Shown: positions 53,607 through 64,000 of the stretch, piece by piece
Position numbering within the stretch: the first letter of the stretch is position 1
How the letters are laid out: every line of letters starts with the position of its first letter
Source of the DNA: Phymatolithon calcareum
Lineage: Eukaryota > Rhodophyta > Florideophyceae > Hapalidiales
Length of the DNA stretch: 64,000 bases
Direction: 5' to 3'
Assembly (NCBI GenBank): GCA_977006965.1
Contig: OZ345355.1
Coordinates: 310,001-374,000 of the forward strand
The notes under the pieces: model-generated
Databases searched by the model: none
What the model was told of the DNA's origin: nothing
What the model saw: the letters and a program-made list of their open reading frames with translations, nothing else
Position numbers and translations under genes: made by a program

Positions 53607-54833
53607 TTAACCCTTTCACCCCCAAGTCCTTCTGAAGGGAACTAAGAGCCGATCAATGCATTCTATGCACGTTTCATTCAGATATCCAATGAAGTGCTTC
53701 TAATATTATGACTGTGCGACGGCGCATTGAGAAAATTGTAGTGCACTCTGCGCCACCGAGCATCCAAGTCTCTGATCGCCGAGCTCCTAACCGTGCACTC
53801 AGTGCTAAGAAGAGTTCTAATGACGAAATTTGTGAGGAACGAGATAGGGCACTGTGTTATTTTATACTAGAAAATCATCAATTACAATTTTGGAGCTGAC
53901 CTAGATTCGAAGCGTGTTTGAAGAAATGACTGAAGATTGGACTAAGAATATTGCGAGACAAACCTTCAGAAAGCCCAATTTTTGCGAACTGCGAGAATAT
54001 TATAGCCTTTCTCCGATACAGTACTGGGTGAGAAAGAGACCAATCATTCATCCTTATGCCCCATATACTGGTTACTATCCTCTTGAGGAGCAATTTGACG
54101 AATCCCAGATGGTACGCAGTGCGGCAATTGGACGCGCACGCCACGTCTGAGGTGCCACCAGCGCTATCGTACAAAATATTTCAACAGCGCCTTACGGACA
54201 GTGCTGTTAGCCCCGCCCATCCTCTGTGCGTGGATGTAGATTCCTTCTCGAAAGCAGGTCCAATCGCAATTATCCGTACCACAGAATTCGCAGGGATCTT
54301 AAAAGGCCTCCCGTGCTTCTGCTTGGGCAGGAACCTTTCCACAGCTAGACATGGTCGTGTCATTTTGCGCTTTGCGCGGACGCTCATATGTAGGAAGGGT
54401 TGGTGTTCCTTAAAAACGAGAGAAAGACCCATTCGATGGGCCCACCATCTAGATCGGTTGGTAGTTGCTCTTGTACGTTAAGGCATTGCCTTCCGTCTAC
54501 CAAATGAATGAGAGATTTTTCTGTTGAAGAAGATGTGCACTCTGCACTAATCGGCGCCGAATCTGGAGCAGGACCTGTCATACTGTGGTCACAACGTTTA
54601 TCACGAGGTATTTTGCTGAATATGTCACAGAGTGCTGCAACGTCAAAAAACAGTCCATTTGGCAGACATTCCCGGATGTTCCCTTGCGAGGGAACTAAGG
54701 AAAGTGCCAATAAACGTCATATCTGGATTGCCGGCCGACCACTCGGACAGCGATTAATTATACCTCAACCAATGATTATCGTACACCTATGTCCCTCATC
54801 AGGGACCTAAGATTATGGGTGTGAAAGGGTTAA
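53607..54833. mobile_element. PiggyBac-like TTAA element nested in Helitron B
   Basis: TTAA (53607-53610) then CCCTTTCACCCCC at the left, and GGGTGTGAAAGGG then TTAA (54830-54833) at the right: a 13-bp inverted repeat with one mismatch, plus the TTAA duplication of piggyBac elements. Length 1.23 kb. Frames inside (53914-54150, 54056-54481, 54508-54810 plus; 54710-54384 minus) show no transposase motif I can name, so it is decayed or non-autonomous. Confidence 0.65.
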
Positions 54834-54999
54834 TTAAAATAATACCTCGAAATAAGCAGACGTCATCGGCGCGAAGCGTCGAAAAGGAGCCACTTGTTTG
54901 TACTAAAATTTCCTGGCTGTGCACAGCGATGATTGGCTAACATGCAGTGATAAGATCTCGCTGAGGGGCGTATCATAATGCCCACTCAAAGGCATTACA

Positions 55000-55889
55000 G
55001 TGCGAGCAAAAAAGTGATGAAAATAGTCATTGTGATAGCGATGCAGGTTTGGAGACTGCCTGACATTGACAGACTCAAATACGATCTGCGGTTTGGAATG
55101 ATCAAACCGTATTCTTAGCCACTCAGATTTCACGGCGTCCAGCGTTCTAGCTCCCCAGAGACCGCTAGCTGTGTTGCGCTTCTCCTTAATAGAGTTTCGG
55201 AACTGTAACTCTTAGGAGCCTCCTCCCGGGCAAGCACCGCTTGCCGGAGAACCGGATTGCCGTAGTTGTAGCCGTGCTATAGCTTCAGTACTACTAAAAA
55301 AGACTATGAAGGGTGGATGGTGAACAAAAAACGCGAGCTGCCAACTCGAAAAGCTCTTCTGTCAACCTTTCGCCTAGAAATCAGACGTGTCCATGCAGTA
55401 GACGTACAGTCGGTGTACCGAAGAGCTCCTTAGGCTGTTCGTTGCCTTACGCGTGGCTCATGTCTCGGTTCAGGGACGTGCCGAAGTGCATGCCTTCGTA
55501 TGAACGTTCTTCGGCATCCAGCTTGATATAGGGTTTTCTGTCGGCGAGGCTCGGACTCTGGAGCAGTTGCTGGCGACTGTGCGCGCTCGTGAGACTGTCG
55601 CGCAAGCTTTTGACCCTGCGCCGAGTGGCTCCGTGTTTTCAACCGCCTCCGCGTGTGCGCGTCTGTGAATCTGAGGCGCATAATCTCGGGCTCTCGCAGC
55701 GTAGCGCCGCGTGGCGCATCCCAGTGAGAGGGTCGCATGGCAAGCATCCGGAAGTCGTCCTTGGCCCACTCTTCACGCGCCTAAGTGTTCTTCCAGGCGG
55801 TCACCGTTTGTGTTACCCTGGCTCTGTCGGTAGACTTAGGTTGGCGCGGGAGCGTCTTAGCGCGTTTCCGCCTTGTAATTTGTAAAGTT
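55000..55889. other. No confident gene
   Basis: Overlapping frames of about 100 codons on both strands (55430-55769 minus, 55589-55885 plus), with no recognisable feature. Lies between the solo LTR and a reversed LINE E copy. Confidence 0.4.
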
Positions 55890-56340
55890 TATTTGAAAGA
55901 TACCATATATCCAAACTTGAGGAATGGGGATATGTGTTGATTTATTTTAAAAGCTCCCAAGGCCTCTCCTCAAGAGTATATGGGCCGCTTTTGCACGATT
56001 TTCTAAACTAACGTAGTTTGACTAGTCAGTATATCCTTGGTTCCTATTTCTCTCTCGACAACTGCTCTTGTGAGTCGCTTACAATCATATTCAATTCCGG
56101 GACTAATCTTTAATGAAGCTAGCGCGACCAGCTCAATCACGAAAGTGACATTAAAGTATGCACATAGTACTGATTTTCTCCAAAGAGGTGCTCTTTTGAA
56201 TATCAGCCGTAGGCACCGCAACCGTGTCGGCCATTCTCTTACGCGGAGAACTACCGGTAGATTGGTACCTCGAGCGATCTTCCTTCTTCTCCCTTTGCTC
56301 ATAATTCAATTATTCTTTTCGTCGCCTTTTCTTTGAGACT
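55890..56340 (-). mobile_element. LINE family E, reversed C-terminal fragment and tail
   Basis: The minus frame 56302-56003 reads TNLPVVLRVREWPTRLRCLR, LIFKRAPLWRKSVLCAYF, YDCKRLTRAVVEREIG. The tail CCTTGGGAGCTTTTAAAATAAATC (minus sense) is at about 55930-55960. It is the most intact C-terminus of family E here. Confidence 0.7.
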
Positions 56341-56521
56341 GAGCACTCTTCCGCTTTATAGAGAGCTTGCTGCAGATCATCATGTTTCTTGAGTCACTCT
56401 ATGTCCTTGGTTGCCTCCTTACTGTCTTCATCTCTTTCACAATACTTATCGGCTTCCTCGAGGCGCCATGTTGAGGAATGTCAGCATCTTACTACACTAT
56501 CTAGAAGAAGAAAAGAAGATA

Positions 56522-56899
56522 AGTAACAAGGACATGCATGTAGCGCGTAAGTAGTGACAGCTTTGCTAGCTTTCAGCATGCACGTCTAGATGCTCCCGGA
56601 AGCATGCGAGAAATATCCAGAATATTCGAGCATATGCACTATTTGACGAATGCATTGCTGTAAGGAAATTTCTGGAGCTCTCTAGATAGTTCGTATTTTA
56701 GGGTTTTATGATATTTGTAAGTTAAGTGAAAGTAATTTGATGTCTATATAAGGCATGCTCTAGTTCCGACTAGCGGACTTGAGCCAAGCACATATCCAAC
56801 CAAGTCAAGTGAGGTAAAGTCAACAAAATTCTACTAAGCTCATCTTGTCACTACCGATACTGTGCCTGTCAAAGTTAAGCTCGATCAATATCCATTTCA
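56522..56899 (+). repeat. 5' LTR of the chromovirus
   Basis: From (T)GTAACAAGGACATGCATG to CATTTCA. The first base is A here, where the right LTR has T. TCTATATAAGGCATGC near 56742 is a likely TATA element of the LTR promoter. Confidence 0.88.
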
Positions 56900-56900
56900 C

Positions 56901-56912
56901 TGGTAGCACCGG
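56901..56912 (+). promoter_or_regulatory. Primer-binding site
   Basis: TGGTAGCACCGG starts one base after the LTR. The TGG start pairs with the CCA end of a tRNA. The rest is similar to, but not the same as, the initiator-Met type TGGTAGCAGAGC. Confidence 0.6.
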
Positions 56913-57435
56913 CTTACTTAGCGTGTGACGTCGGTACGTGAGTTTGCGAAAGCGAGAAATTTGGCAATATTTTCGTGGTTTCTGTTCGTGATTTATTCAA
57001 GGTTCGAAATCGTCATTCCTGTTGTTAGTTTCTGTTCGTGGTTCGAAGCCAACATTTGTTATTGTGGATCAAGTTTATTGTTCAAGGTTCCGAGATCGTT
57101 CTTCAAAGTTCAAAAAATCACTGTTTGTGATTCAAGTTTAAGGTTCGTGTTGAGCTGTTGGTGGTTCGCGGGTCTTCTTTTCCAGAGTCGCGTTTTAGAA
57201 ACTAAGAACAAGACTGTGTCTAAGGGCTAGAGTGCCGGACACGAACTATTTCTCGCCTGAGGGCAAGAGTGCCAGGTGAATCTAGAGATTTTATTCTCTG
57301 CGCCGAGTCGCCCAAAGTATCCTCAACAATCCCATTCGTCTATTGGGTGTCACCTAGGACGACAGACAGGGTCACGGATTCGAGTAACGCTAGTACGGGT
57401 TTGATCAGGTAGGAGAAAGATCCTCTTTGCTGAAA

Positions 57436-58122
57436 ATGTCGTTGCTCAAGGTTAATAAGTCCCCAACGTTCGATGGCTCAAGGGATAAATTCAAGGTCCA
57501 CTCGCGGTTGTATCAGGTCAAGCAGTACATCACGCTTGCTCAAGTTGGAAATAATGCCGTTCAACTCGATGACCCGACGAAAATATTCTTCGCATCCACC
57601 TTCTTTACTGGAAACGCTGCAAACTGGTGGTACTTGCTTGCTAGTACAAGCCAGATTTCGACCACATGAGAAACGTTCGAGAGCGCTTTGAAAAGAGAAT
57701 TTATTCCTTTTGACAGTGTTCAAAGGTCAAGGGATATATTGCCCAAGCAAGACGGTCCGAATCGAAAATGTGGATATCGAAAGAGGTCGAGTGGCTCTGG
57801 AAAGCAGATTTTGAGCACTCACCTGAATCATAGTTCGAGTGACTTAGATTCTCTTCTGGCAGAAGTCAATAAGCTTCGCAAAGAAATTCAGGACATAAGG
57901 CTGGATACGAAAAAAGCCCTTTGTTCTGCGTCGATGACTACTGCTGTTCGTGATCATGACGATTCCACTCTCACTGATAACATTCCAGTGAAAGACTTGA
58001 TAATACTCGACGGTATAAGAAAGTGCGAGTACTCAAGGACGACGGGTGCAATACGAACATTGTATGAAGAGAATTCTTCAAGGCAAACCGAATCCTTTTT
58101 CGCGCAGTGCGAAGAAGGGTAG
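57436..58122 (+). pseudogene. Gag remnant
   Basis: Starts at the ATG at 57436 (MSLLKVNKSPTFDGSRDKFK) and has NAANWWYLLA, a gypsy gag capsid-type tract. A TGA at 57667-57669 ends it. A further frame (57688-58122) continues with a predicted helical stretch (SLLAEVNKLRKEIQDIRLDT). No zinc knuckle was recognised. Confidence 0.65.
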
Positions 58123-58358
58123 AAGTAAAGCACTCGAAGAAGAAGACATTGGAGAAGGCATCAGCGTTAATACAAGGAGCAACGCTTCGTTTAGGCCCTC
58201 ATTTCTACTCTTCGAATTGGGTCGTTGCAAGTTGCAAATACGACGTTATCCTTGGAATGCCATGGCATGTGGCACACAGTGCAAGTTGGTGCTTTCCAAA
58301 TTCCAGTGATGAAGACTCCACATACCGAAAAAGGCCAGATACAAGTGACAAGCCTTAG
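58107..58358 (+). pseudogene. Retroviral-type aspartic protease fragment
   Basis: YDVILGMPWHVAHSASW is the C-terminal ILGM-W landmark of gypsy proteases. The catalytic Asp-Thr-Gly part is not recognisable in this frame, so the domain is broken. Confidence 0.55.
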
Positions 58359-58532
58359 TATCCGATATTCCGATCGATGCTAAGGAATAAAAAGGGAAAA
58401 GAGGCATTTCAAGTTTTCAAGGCTGTTCCGGCAAACGTGATGAAGTCCTCAGGGAATGGAGTGAAGACAAAGGAGCAGCTATGGCATTGCTGAAATCCAA
58501 ATCTGAGGAAAATCCTATCCAAGTTCGAGGTT

Positions 58533-59831
58533 GTGTTTCAAGAAGAACTTCCCGATGAAAAACCCCCGGAAAGATTCGTTGATCATGCAATTGAGGTTGA
58601 TAAGGAAGCGAAGCGGCCACATTCTCCGCTCTATCAGTTATCTCCTTTACAGTTGGATGCGGCAAAGAGAAACATTGAGAAGTTGCTGCGGAAGGGAAAG
58701 ATTCGCCCGAGCAAATCTCCGTACGGCGCTTCCTTGTTTTTCGTGAAGGACAAAGATAAACCGTTGCGTGGTGTTGTTTATTATCGTGCTTTGAATCGAA
58801 TTACAAAGCGAAACAACGCTTAGCTTCCTCGGTCGAACGAGATGTTCGATATGCTTGGTGACGCTCGTGTGTTTTCGAAGTTGGATCTGAAAACTGGATT
58901 TCATCAGATTCGCGTTCGTCCAGAAGACATCGAAAAGACTGCGTTCAATACGAAGTACAGTCAATTTGAGTACTTGGTGATGCCGATGGGATTGTGCAAT
59001 GCACCTGTTACGTTCCAATCACTTATGAATCGAATATTCTATGACTGCATTGATGACTTCCTGGTCGTGTACATGAACGATCTGCTCATCTTCAGCAAGG
59101 CTGAGGCTTCACACCTTAAGCATGTTGAGACGGTTTTACCTCGCCTCAAAGATCATGAGTTGTTTGTGTCGCCGAAGAAGTGCGATTTTCTGAAGGATGA
59201 AATTTAGTTCTTGGGACTTATAGTCGGAAAGAATGGAGTTCGTGTCGATCCTAAGAAAGTACAAGTGCTGGAAAAATGGCCGAAACCGAGCACTCTGACT
59301 GATATTCGAAGCTTTTTGGGTCTGATACAGTTCTTCGAACGTTTTATCAAGACCTTCTCGAAAACCGCAGCGCCACTGACGAACTTGACGAAAAAGGACC
59401 AGGGTATCCAAAAATGGGATTCCAGATGGGATGAGGCGTTCGAATCGCTGAAGCTTGCAATTACAAGTGCTCTGATCCTAGCATCTCCTGACTGGAAAAA
59501 GTCATTCAGAGGACATATCTATGCCTCTACATATGCGGTCGGAGGTACATTGACACAACTGGATGAGGACGGAAACGATCGTGTAATTGCATTCTATTCC
59601 AAGAAGCTGAGTCCAGCCGAGCAAAACTACACTGCAAATGATCGTGAGCTACTGGGTCTCATATACGTCTTGCAGCGATTTCGATGCTATCTGGAAGGCA
59701 GAAGTTTCGAGATATTCACAGATAACCAAGTGCTCAAGCACTTCTTTTCCAAGCAGAAGCTAAGTCGCAAAGAGGCAAGGTGGCTGGAGACTCTTGGGAG
59801 CTTTGGAATCTTTCGACTTCGTTCGGAATAG
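58533..59831 (+). pseudogene. Reverse transcriptase and RNase H
   Basis: RKGKIRPSKSPYGASLFFVK, FSKLDLKTGFHQIRV and MPMGLCNAPVTFQSLMN are standard gypsy blocks. The active site reads YMND (AAC at 59076-59078) instead of YxDD, which should abolish catalysis. RNase H follows: ASTYAVGGTLTQ, NYTANDRELLGLIYVLQRFR, FEIFTDNQVLKHF. Stops at 58821-58823 (TAG) and 59205-59207 (TAG) interrupt one continuous frame. Confidence 0.85.
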
Positions 59832-60104
59832 GATCCTTGTGAAGCCGTTTGGAGAACCATTCACGTGCCCACTGCAGCCTTTCCTGCGGCTTGTATGAAG
59901 CATATTTCAGGTTAGTCCTATGTCCTCGACATGTCTGCGGATTCGCATGCTACCCGTGTTACAGGACTTCACACTGACACAACTTTCTTAGGTGATGCCC
60001 TATCCAGAGCTCGGCGCATCTCTTTCAACTTCTTGTAAATTCCGTTTCTCGAGCTTGATGCAGTTCTGAACGGTTACGAAGATGATCAGTTTTTCGGTCC
60101 TATC

Positions 60105-61564
60105 ATGAGAACTCTAGATGTGAAAGAAATCAAAGATCCTGTTAAGAAGAGTCAGGTGGAAAAGTTACTGCCAATGTTTCATCGCGATGTTAGACGACAA
60201 CTCAATGAGGGAAAGCTATGTGTGCCTCGAAAGGCGATATCTACCATCCTCCAGTTGGCCCATGACTCTAAGATAGGAGGTCACTTTGGTTTCACGAAAA
60301 CAATATTAAGACTGGAAAATTACCACTGGAAACACAAAGGAAGGGACCTGAAGCGGTATGTTCAAGGTTGTGTCACTTGTCAACAGAAGAAAGATCACGG
60401 TTTGCTGAAGCTTACTTATCCGACTTCTCTGGAGGTACCCGAGAGACGATGGGGATCGCTTGCGACTGACTTTATAGTGGGCCTTCCCAAGACAAAGAAT
60501 GGCTTTGACTGCATTACTACCTGGGTGGATCAATTATCAAGAAGAGTTCACTTCATTCCATCCAGAAAGACAGATAACACAGTCGATGCTGCAAACGCCT
60601 TCTTCCATAAAGTATTCAATCACCACGGTTTCCTGATAGCATCTTCTCTGATCGGGATCCTAAGTTTACCTCGAAGCTTTGGCGTCGTCTGATTGAGCTC
60701 TGTACTATCAAGCTCACGATTTCTTCAAGCCGCCATCCCCAAACTGATAGTTCATCGGAAATTATGAACAGAATGGTTGAGAACTACATTCGATGCTTCT
60801 GTTCCTACCATCAAAATGATTGGGATGATCTGCTGGTCTCAGCAGAATTCGCCTACAACTCAGATATAAGCGAAGACTTGGGAGTGTCTCCATTTGAAAT
60901 GGACCTAGGATGGAATCCAATCTCTGTTTTAGATCTGTTGACTAAGAGAAATAGTGAGGTTGAAAGTGTCTCCGAGTTAAAGTCTCGGCTTCAAGTATCT
61001 CTTGACGATGCGAAATATGCCTACAAGATTGCGAAGGCTCGTCAAAGTGCTCGGACCTCTCTGACTCACAAGCCTCATTCCACCAAGGTCGGTGACAAGT
61101 TTTGGATTAATAAGAGCCTCTTTAAAGATGCTTATTATGAGTCTCAACAATTGGATAAGTTGTCCTCTAAACGCTTTGGTCCGATTACTGTGAAGAGACT
61201 CATCGGTAAAAATGCCGTCAAACTGGAGTTGCCAAGTCATTTAAGAATTCGTGGAGTGGTGAATGTTGTTCACACAACTCCGTACTTTGACCAGCCTATT
61301 GATATATCCGCACCCATCCCAGCTGTACCTGATCCTGTTCCCGCTGTTGAAGGAGAAGAGTTTGTTGTGGATTCGATCCTGAAACATAGGAAGAGAGAGA
61401 AAGGATATCAGTTCTTGACTCTAATGAAAGGAAGTCCGACACATGATGCAGAATGGCAGCCAAGTCAAGACTTCATCGACAAGGATGGAACTGTGACACA
61501 AGTATTCCTGCATTATATCAAGGAGAACAAGATTACGCCGCATCTCTACGCCGAGGTTGAATAA
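60105..61564 (+). pseudogene. Integrase with chromodomain-like C-terminus
   Basis: 60105-60692 has the HHCC zinc finger (AHDSKIGGHFGFT, CVTCQQKK) and the core start ATDFIVGLPKTKNGFDCITT. A frameshift near 60650 leads into DRDPKFTSKLWRRLIELC text, and then the frame 60764-61564. The last 60 residues, FVVDSILKHRKREKGYQFLT to WQPSQDF, fit a chromodomain as in chromoviruses, where it guides integration to marked chromatin. Confidence 0.85.
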
Positions 61565-61590
61565 CGGCGACTTCATTGACGAGGACGTCA

Positions 61591-61611
61591 ATAGGAGGAG
61601 GTAGGGAATAG
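61591..61611 (+). promoter_or_regulatory. Polypurine tract
   Basis: ATAGGAGGAGGTAGGGAATAG sits directly before the right LTR, as expected for the plus-strand primer. Confidence 0.65.
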
Positions 61612-61988
61612 TGTAACAAGGACATGCATGTAGCGCGTAAGTAGTGACAGCTTTGCTAGCTTTCAGCATGCACGTCTAGATGCTCCTGGAAGCATGCGAG
61701 ATATTTCCAGAATATTCGAGCATATGCACTATTTGACGAATGCATTGCTGTAAAGAAACTTCTGGAGCTCTCTAGATAGTTCGTATTTTAGGGTTTTACG
61801 ATATATGTAAGTTACGTGTAAGTAATTCGATGCCTATATAAGGCATGCTCTAGTTCCGACTAGCGAACTTGAGCCAAGCACAAATCCAACCAAGTCAAGT
61901 GAGGTAAGTCAACAAACCTCTACTAAGCTCATCTTATCACTACCGATACTGTGCCTGTCAACGTTAAGCTCGATGAACATCCGTTTCA
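61612..61988 (+). repeat. 3' LTR of the chromovirus
   Basis: TGTAACAAGGACATGCATG to CCGTTTCA, colinear with 56522-56899. Confidence 0.88.
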
Positions 61989-61989
61989 A

Positions 61990-62450
61990 TATATGTGTTT
62001 AAAAGTGACTTCTCTTTTAGTAGAATTGCTTCAATGGCTCTTCTCAAAAGACATAGAGCACTTGCTATCAAGTGGTCATTTGGAGTGTTCCCATCAATGA
62101 GCACCTCCAACCCCATCGAGCTCACTTGTCTATGTGGGAAGTGCGATATCGGAGACGTGAATAATGACCTTTCAAAGCACGTACTCTCCAAAGAGGACAG
62201 ATCCTGGACTAAGAGAGCACTCGATGTGCTCTTGACCTTGTTTCAGGCTGTCACAAAGTAAGGCCTGCTAGTAAATCTGATTTCATCGAGTTCCACTGGA
62301 CAGTTTAGTCATTTTACCCGACAAGGTCCCGAAGGAGACCAGAGTTGGGCTTTTGTACCCCACTGAATCGTTTTACGCGACCAAATAAAGACACTACTCT
62401 TTTGATAGAATCCAGCCAAAACCTCTTGCACTATAAAAGGTGCCCCATGC
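61990..62450 (+). mobile_element. LINE family A, C-terminal fragment and tail
   Basis: The frame 61995-62261 reads LKRHRALAIKWSFGVFPSMS and TKRALDVLLTLFQ, very close to 29.55-29.75 kb. The family A tail (AAGGTCCCGAAGGAGACCAG) follows at about 62320. The chromovirus is inserted at or next to its 5' side. Confidence 0.8.
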
Positions 62451-62454
62451 GGAT

Positions 62455-64000
62455 GCACGTTGTCCCTGGCGTGTGTTGCGTGCTACCAGTCCAGATACCT
62501 CCAGGGTATCGAATAGTTGATGTTCTCATACCCTTGGTTACGAAGTAGTCAATAATGCTCCAGAAGCTCTTTGTTTGAAAAGTAGGTCCTTCTCCTGCAC
62601 AGATGCTCCAGTTTTTCCTGTACGACCAACGCACGAGCTGGTTACCACTTCTATTAGATACCTTGTCCCACCGAACGTGCCTGGCGTTGCAATCACCTGC
62701 AAGGATTTCCTTACTCCTTGCGTGTGTGCTTATCACGCTTAGGCAATTCTCAGTTTCTCCTTTGGTGGATTTCGGAGACTGGTAGATGACTCTATACTTG
62801 ATTTTCCCGATCTATGCTCTTATGAGCTGGAAGTTTTTCTCTGCGTACTTGAATATGAGCTTTACGCCACAAGATTTTCTGAAGAAGAAAGACAATCCTC
62901 TTGAGTTTGACATATTGGTGGAGGCAGGCGAGGGGCATTGATGACATAGTGGTCCGCCTGAATTTTTCCGGCTGGATTTAGATGTGTTTCTGTAATCCGA
63001 ATAATTTCAAAGTTGTGGTTCTGGACTAGTTTCTCGAGGTATTACGGTGTTTGAGGATATCCTCCGACGTTCATCGTAGCTATGCGCCACTTTTTGTTGA
63101 AAATCATTGGTTTGCTTTAGTCCTTCTTTTTATTAGATCCTTCGGTGGTGTCGGTGTATATCTCGGTGTCCTGCTCTGCGGGTGTGAAATGCTTTGCGCG
63201 AGTAGGATGCTATGAATATATGTTTCTTTCCTGCGCATTCTCTTCTCTCTGGAGAATTTCCCGAAAACCGGGGGCATCCAGCTGCCTGTGCGGGAATTGC
63301 TTCAAATGGGGAGGGATTCTCTGGTCTCTTACCATCTCCGTTATCATCCTGTCAGCCGGTTTAGCGAGGGTTCTGTACTAGTCCTTTGCTTGGATGTTGT
63401 TTGCCGCTTTTTCGCAGCGACGAGCCCTGCTCTTCAGCTTAGCAAGGTTTCTTGCCTGTCCCTCGCTTGCGTAGCTATGCACCTGCTGCCTGAGTCATTA
63501 TCTAAGACATTGAAGTCGGACATCAACACAAGGTTTGCGATTCTCACTAGTGCCTTGATTTGTTGTACCTTATTTTTCTTGGCTAGGATCTCCATAACAG
63601 AGCTTCCTATGAATGGAATATGAAGCACAATACATTACGTTTCGAGAAGACCTCTCGGATGGCATCTTCTATCTCACATCTTTCTGCTCCGGGAAGGTTT
63701 TTGATGTAGAGAGCGGCAACTTAGTAGGCCTGTCCTTTGGGTCTCATGCATGCTCCCATGCGCTCTCCAAAACAGGTCACTTTTTCTTTGTCCTCTTCTA
63801 TAAGGCCGTCATCTGGTGTGTTTTGCTTTAAAACGTGCAGATATGACCTCCTGGTTGGCTCTTGCTCTGGCACGTTAATAGGATTTTCGGCAGGACTAGC
63901 TGGAAGGCCTGAATCATTGTCGTGTGCTTGGTTTTCCTCTCCGCACTCCATTTCGGGTGAAGCAGGGTTGTCTCCATGTTCTTCAAGAACGCCTTGCGGG
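62455..64000 (-). mobile_element. LINE 5' half: ORF1 remnant and APE-type endonuclease, runs off the window
   Basis: Minus strand. Around 63100-62980, WRIATMNVGG and FEIIRITETHLNP are the first endonuclease blocks. 62736-62460 gives EILAGDCNARHVRWDKVSN, with catalytic GD-N, and SFWSIIDYFVT. Upstream, 63628-63434 (KKNKVQQIKALVRIANLVLM, DFNVLDNDS) and 63951-63721 (EPTRRSYLHVLKQNT, VTCFGERMGACMRPKGQAY) look like ORF1. Stops and shifts break it. It is the only endonuclease-bearing LINE part in the window, complementary to the 3' pieces elsewhere. Confidence 0.75.

Larger units (their letters stand above)
51551..54896 (+). mobile_element. Helitron B, with helicase remnant, head-to-tail after Helitron A
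   Basis: Starts TCCCATACAACTAAAATCGC, similar to the start of Helitron A, both followed by TG-rich text. It ends with hairpin GGCGC-GAA-GCGTC (54868-54880) and GGAGCCACTTG at 54896, sharing the GAGCCACTTG end of A. The next base is the T of the split LTR. It contains a Rep/helicase remnant (52941-53340) and a nested piggyBac-like element (53607-54833). Confidence 0.75.
49073..54999 (-). repeat. Solo LTR of the same gypsy family, split by Helitrons
   Basis: The two halves, 49073-49276 (TGTAACGAACGCG to GAGAGCTA) and 54897-54999 (TTTGTACTAAAAT to GGCATTACA), join to a 307-bp LTR colinear with the one at 43303-43615. At the joint the intact LTR reads GAGCTA-TTTCTACTAAAAT. Flanks TGTAC and GTGCG are not a clean duplication. 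Confidence 0.85.
56522..61988 (+). mobile_element. Ty3/gypsy chromovirus with both LTRs
   Basis: LTRs at 56522-56899 and 61612-61988 (about two dozen differences by eye, so roughly 94% alike). A primer-binding site follows the left LTR, and a polypurine tract (GGAGGAGGTAGGGAATAG) precedes the right. Gag, protease, reverse transcriptase, RNase H, integrase and a C-terminal chromodomain-like segment are in the standard order. Flanks AGATA and ATATA are a near-match duplication. Several stops and shifts make it inactive. Confidence 0.9.

Noticed and set aside
53914-54150. PiggyBac transposase in the 78-codon frame
   Set aside because: No catalytic Asp pattern or known block could be found. The element is assigned by its ends only.

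Overview
This window reads as nuclear DNA of a eukaryote, most likely a multicellular (florideophyte-type) red alga. The evidence is indirect. Host genes are few, uninterrupted and widely spaced, and one encodes a hedgehog-type Hint (hog) domain outside animals, which established knowledge records in red algae. The rest is a thick bed of eukaryotic transposons: LINEs, a SINE, gypsy LTR elements, Helitrons, and hAT-, pogo- and piggyBac-like elements. No bacterial operon, plastid gene, rRNA or convincing tRNA gene was seen. The taxonomic assignment is inference, not proof.

Five host genes stand out. At 10.7-14.3 kb, on the minus strand, lie a secreted Spondin_N-Hint fusion and a UDP-glucose/GDP-mannose dehydrogenase-like protein that lacks the usual C-terminal domain. 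At 25.6-27.7 kb, minus strand, is a secreted right-handed beta-helix protein resembling mannuronan C-5-epimerases, followed by four cysteine-rich repeats. At 37.4-41.2 kb, plus strand, are an orphan multi-pass membrane protein and a secreted germin-like cupin with a clear TATA box. Four of the five look secreted or membrane-bound. The dehydrogenase and the epimerase-like protein fit nucleotide-sugar and cell-wall polysaccharide metabolism, but nothing shows co-regulation.

Left part (0-10 kb): a 2.7-kb element with about 85-bp terminal inverted repeats (TIRs) contains a pogo-like element, which in turn contains a tRNA-derived SINE with a perfect 12-bp target-site duplication (TSD). Next come a hAT-like MITE with an 8-bp TSD, a decayed tandem duplication (4.2-7.1 kb), palindromic foldback DNA and a reverse-oriented LINE. 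Middle (17-25 and 28-36 kb): a patchwork of LINE pieces from about seven families, sorted here by their distinct 3' tails and called A to G, almost all 5'-truncated.

Right part (41-64 kb): the richest nesting. A piggyBac-like TTAA element (42.8-48.9 kb) contains a LINE fragment and an internally deleted gypsy element with an extra antisense ORF. A solo LTR of the same gypsy family (49.07-55.0 kb) is split exactly between an A and a T by two head-to-tail Helitrons, and the second Helitron carries a piggyBac-like element. A chromodomain gypsy element with both LTRs (56.5-62.0 kb) and the 5' end of a LINE (ORF1 plus endonuclease, minus strand) close the window.

Mobile-element boundaries were read by eye from repeat ends and target-site duplications. 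Those with duplications or empty-site evidence are firm; the others are accurate to tens of bases.
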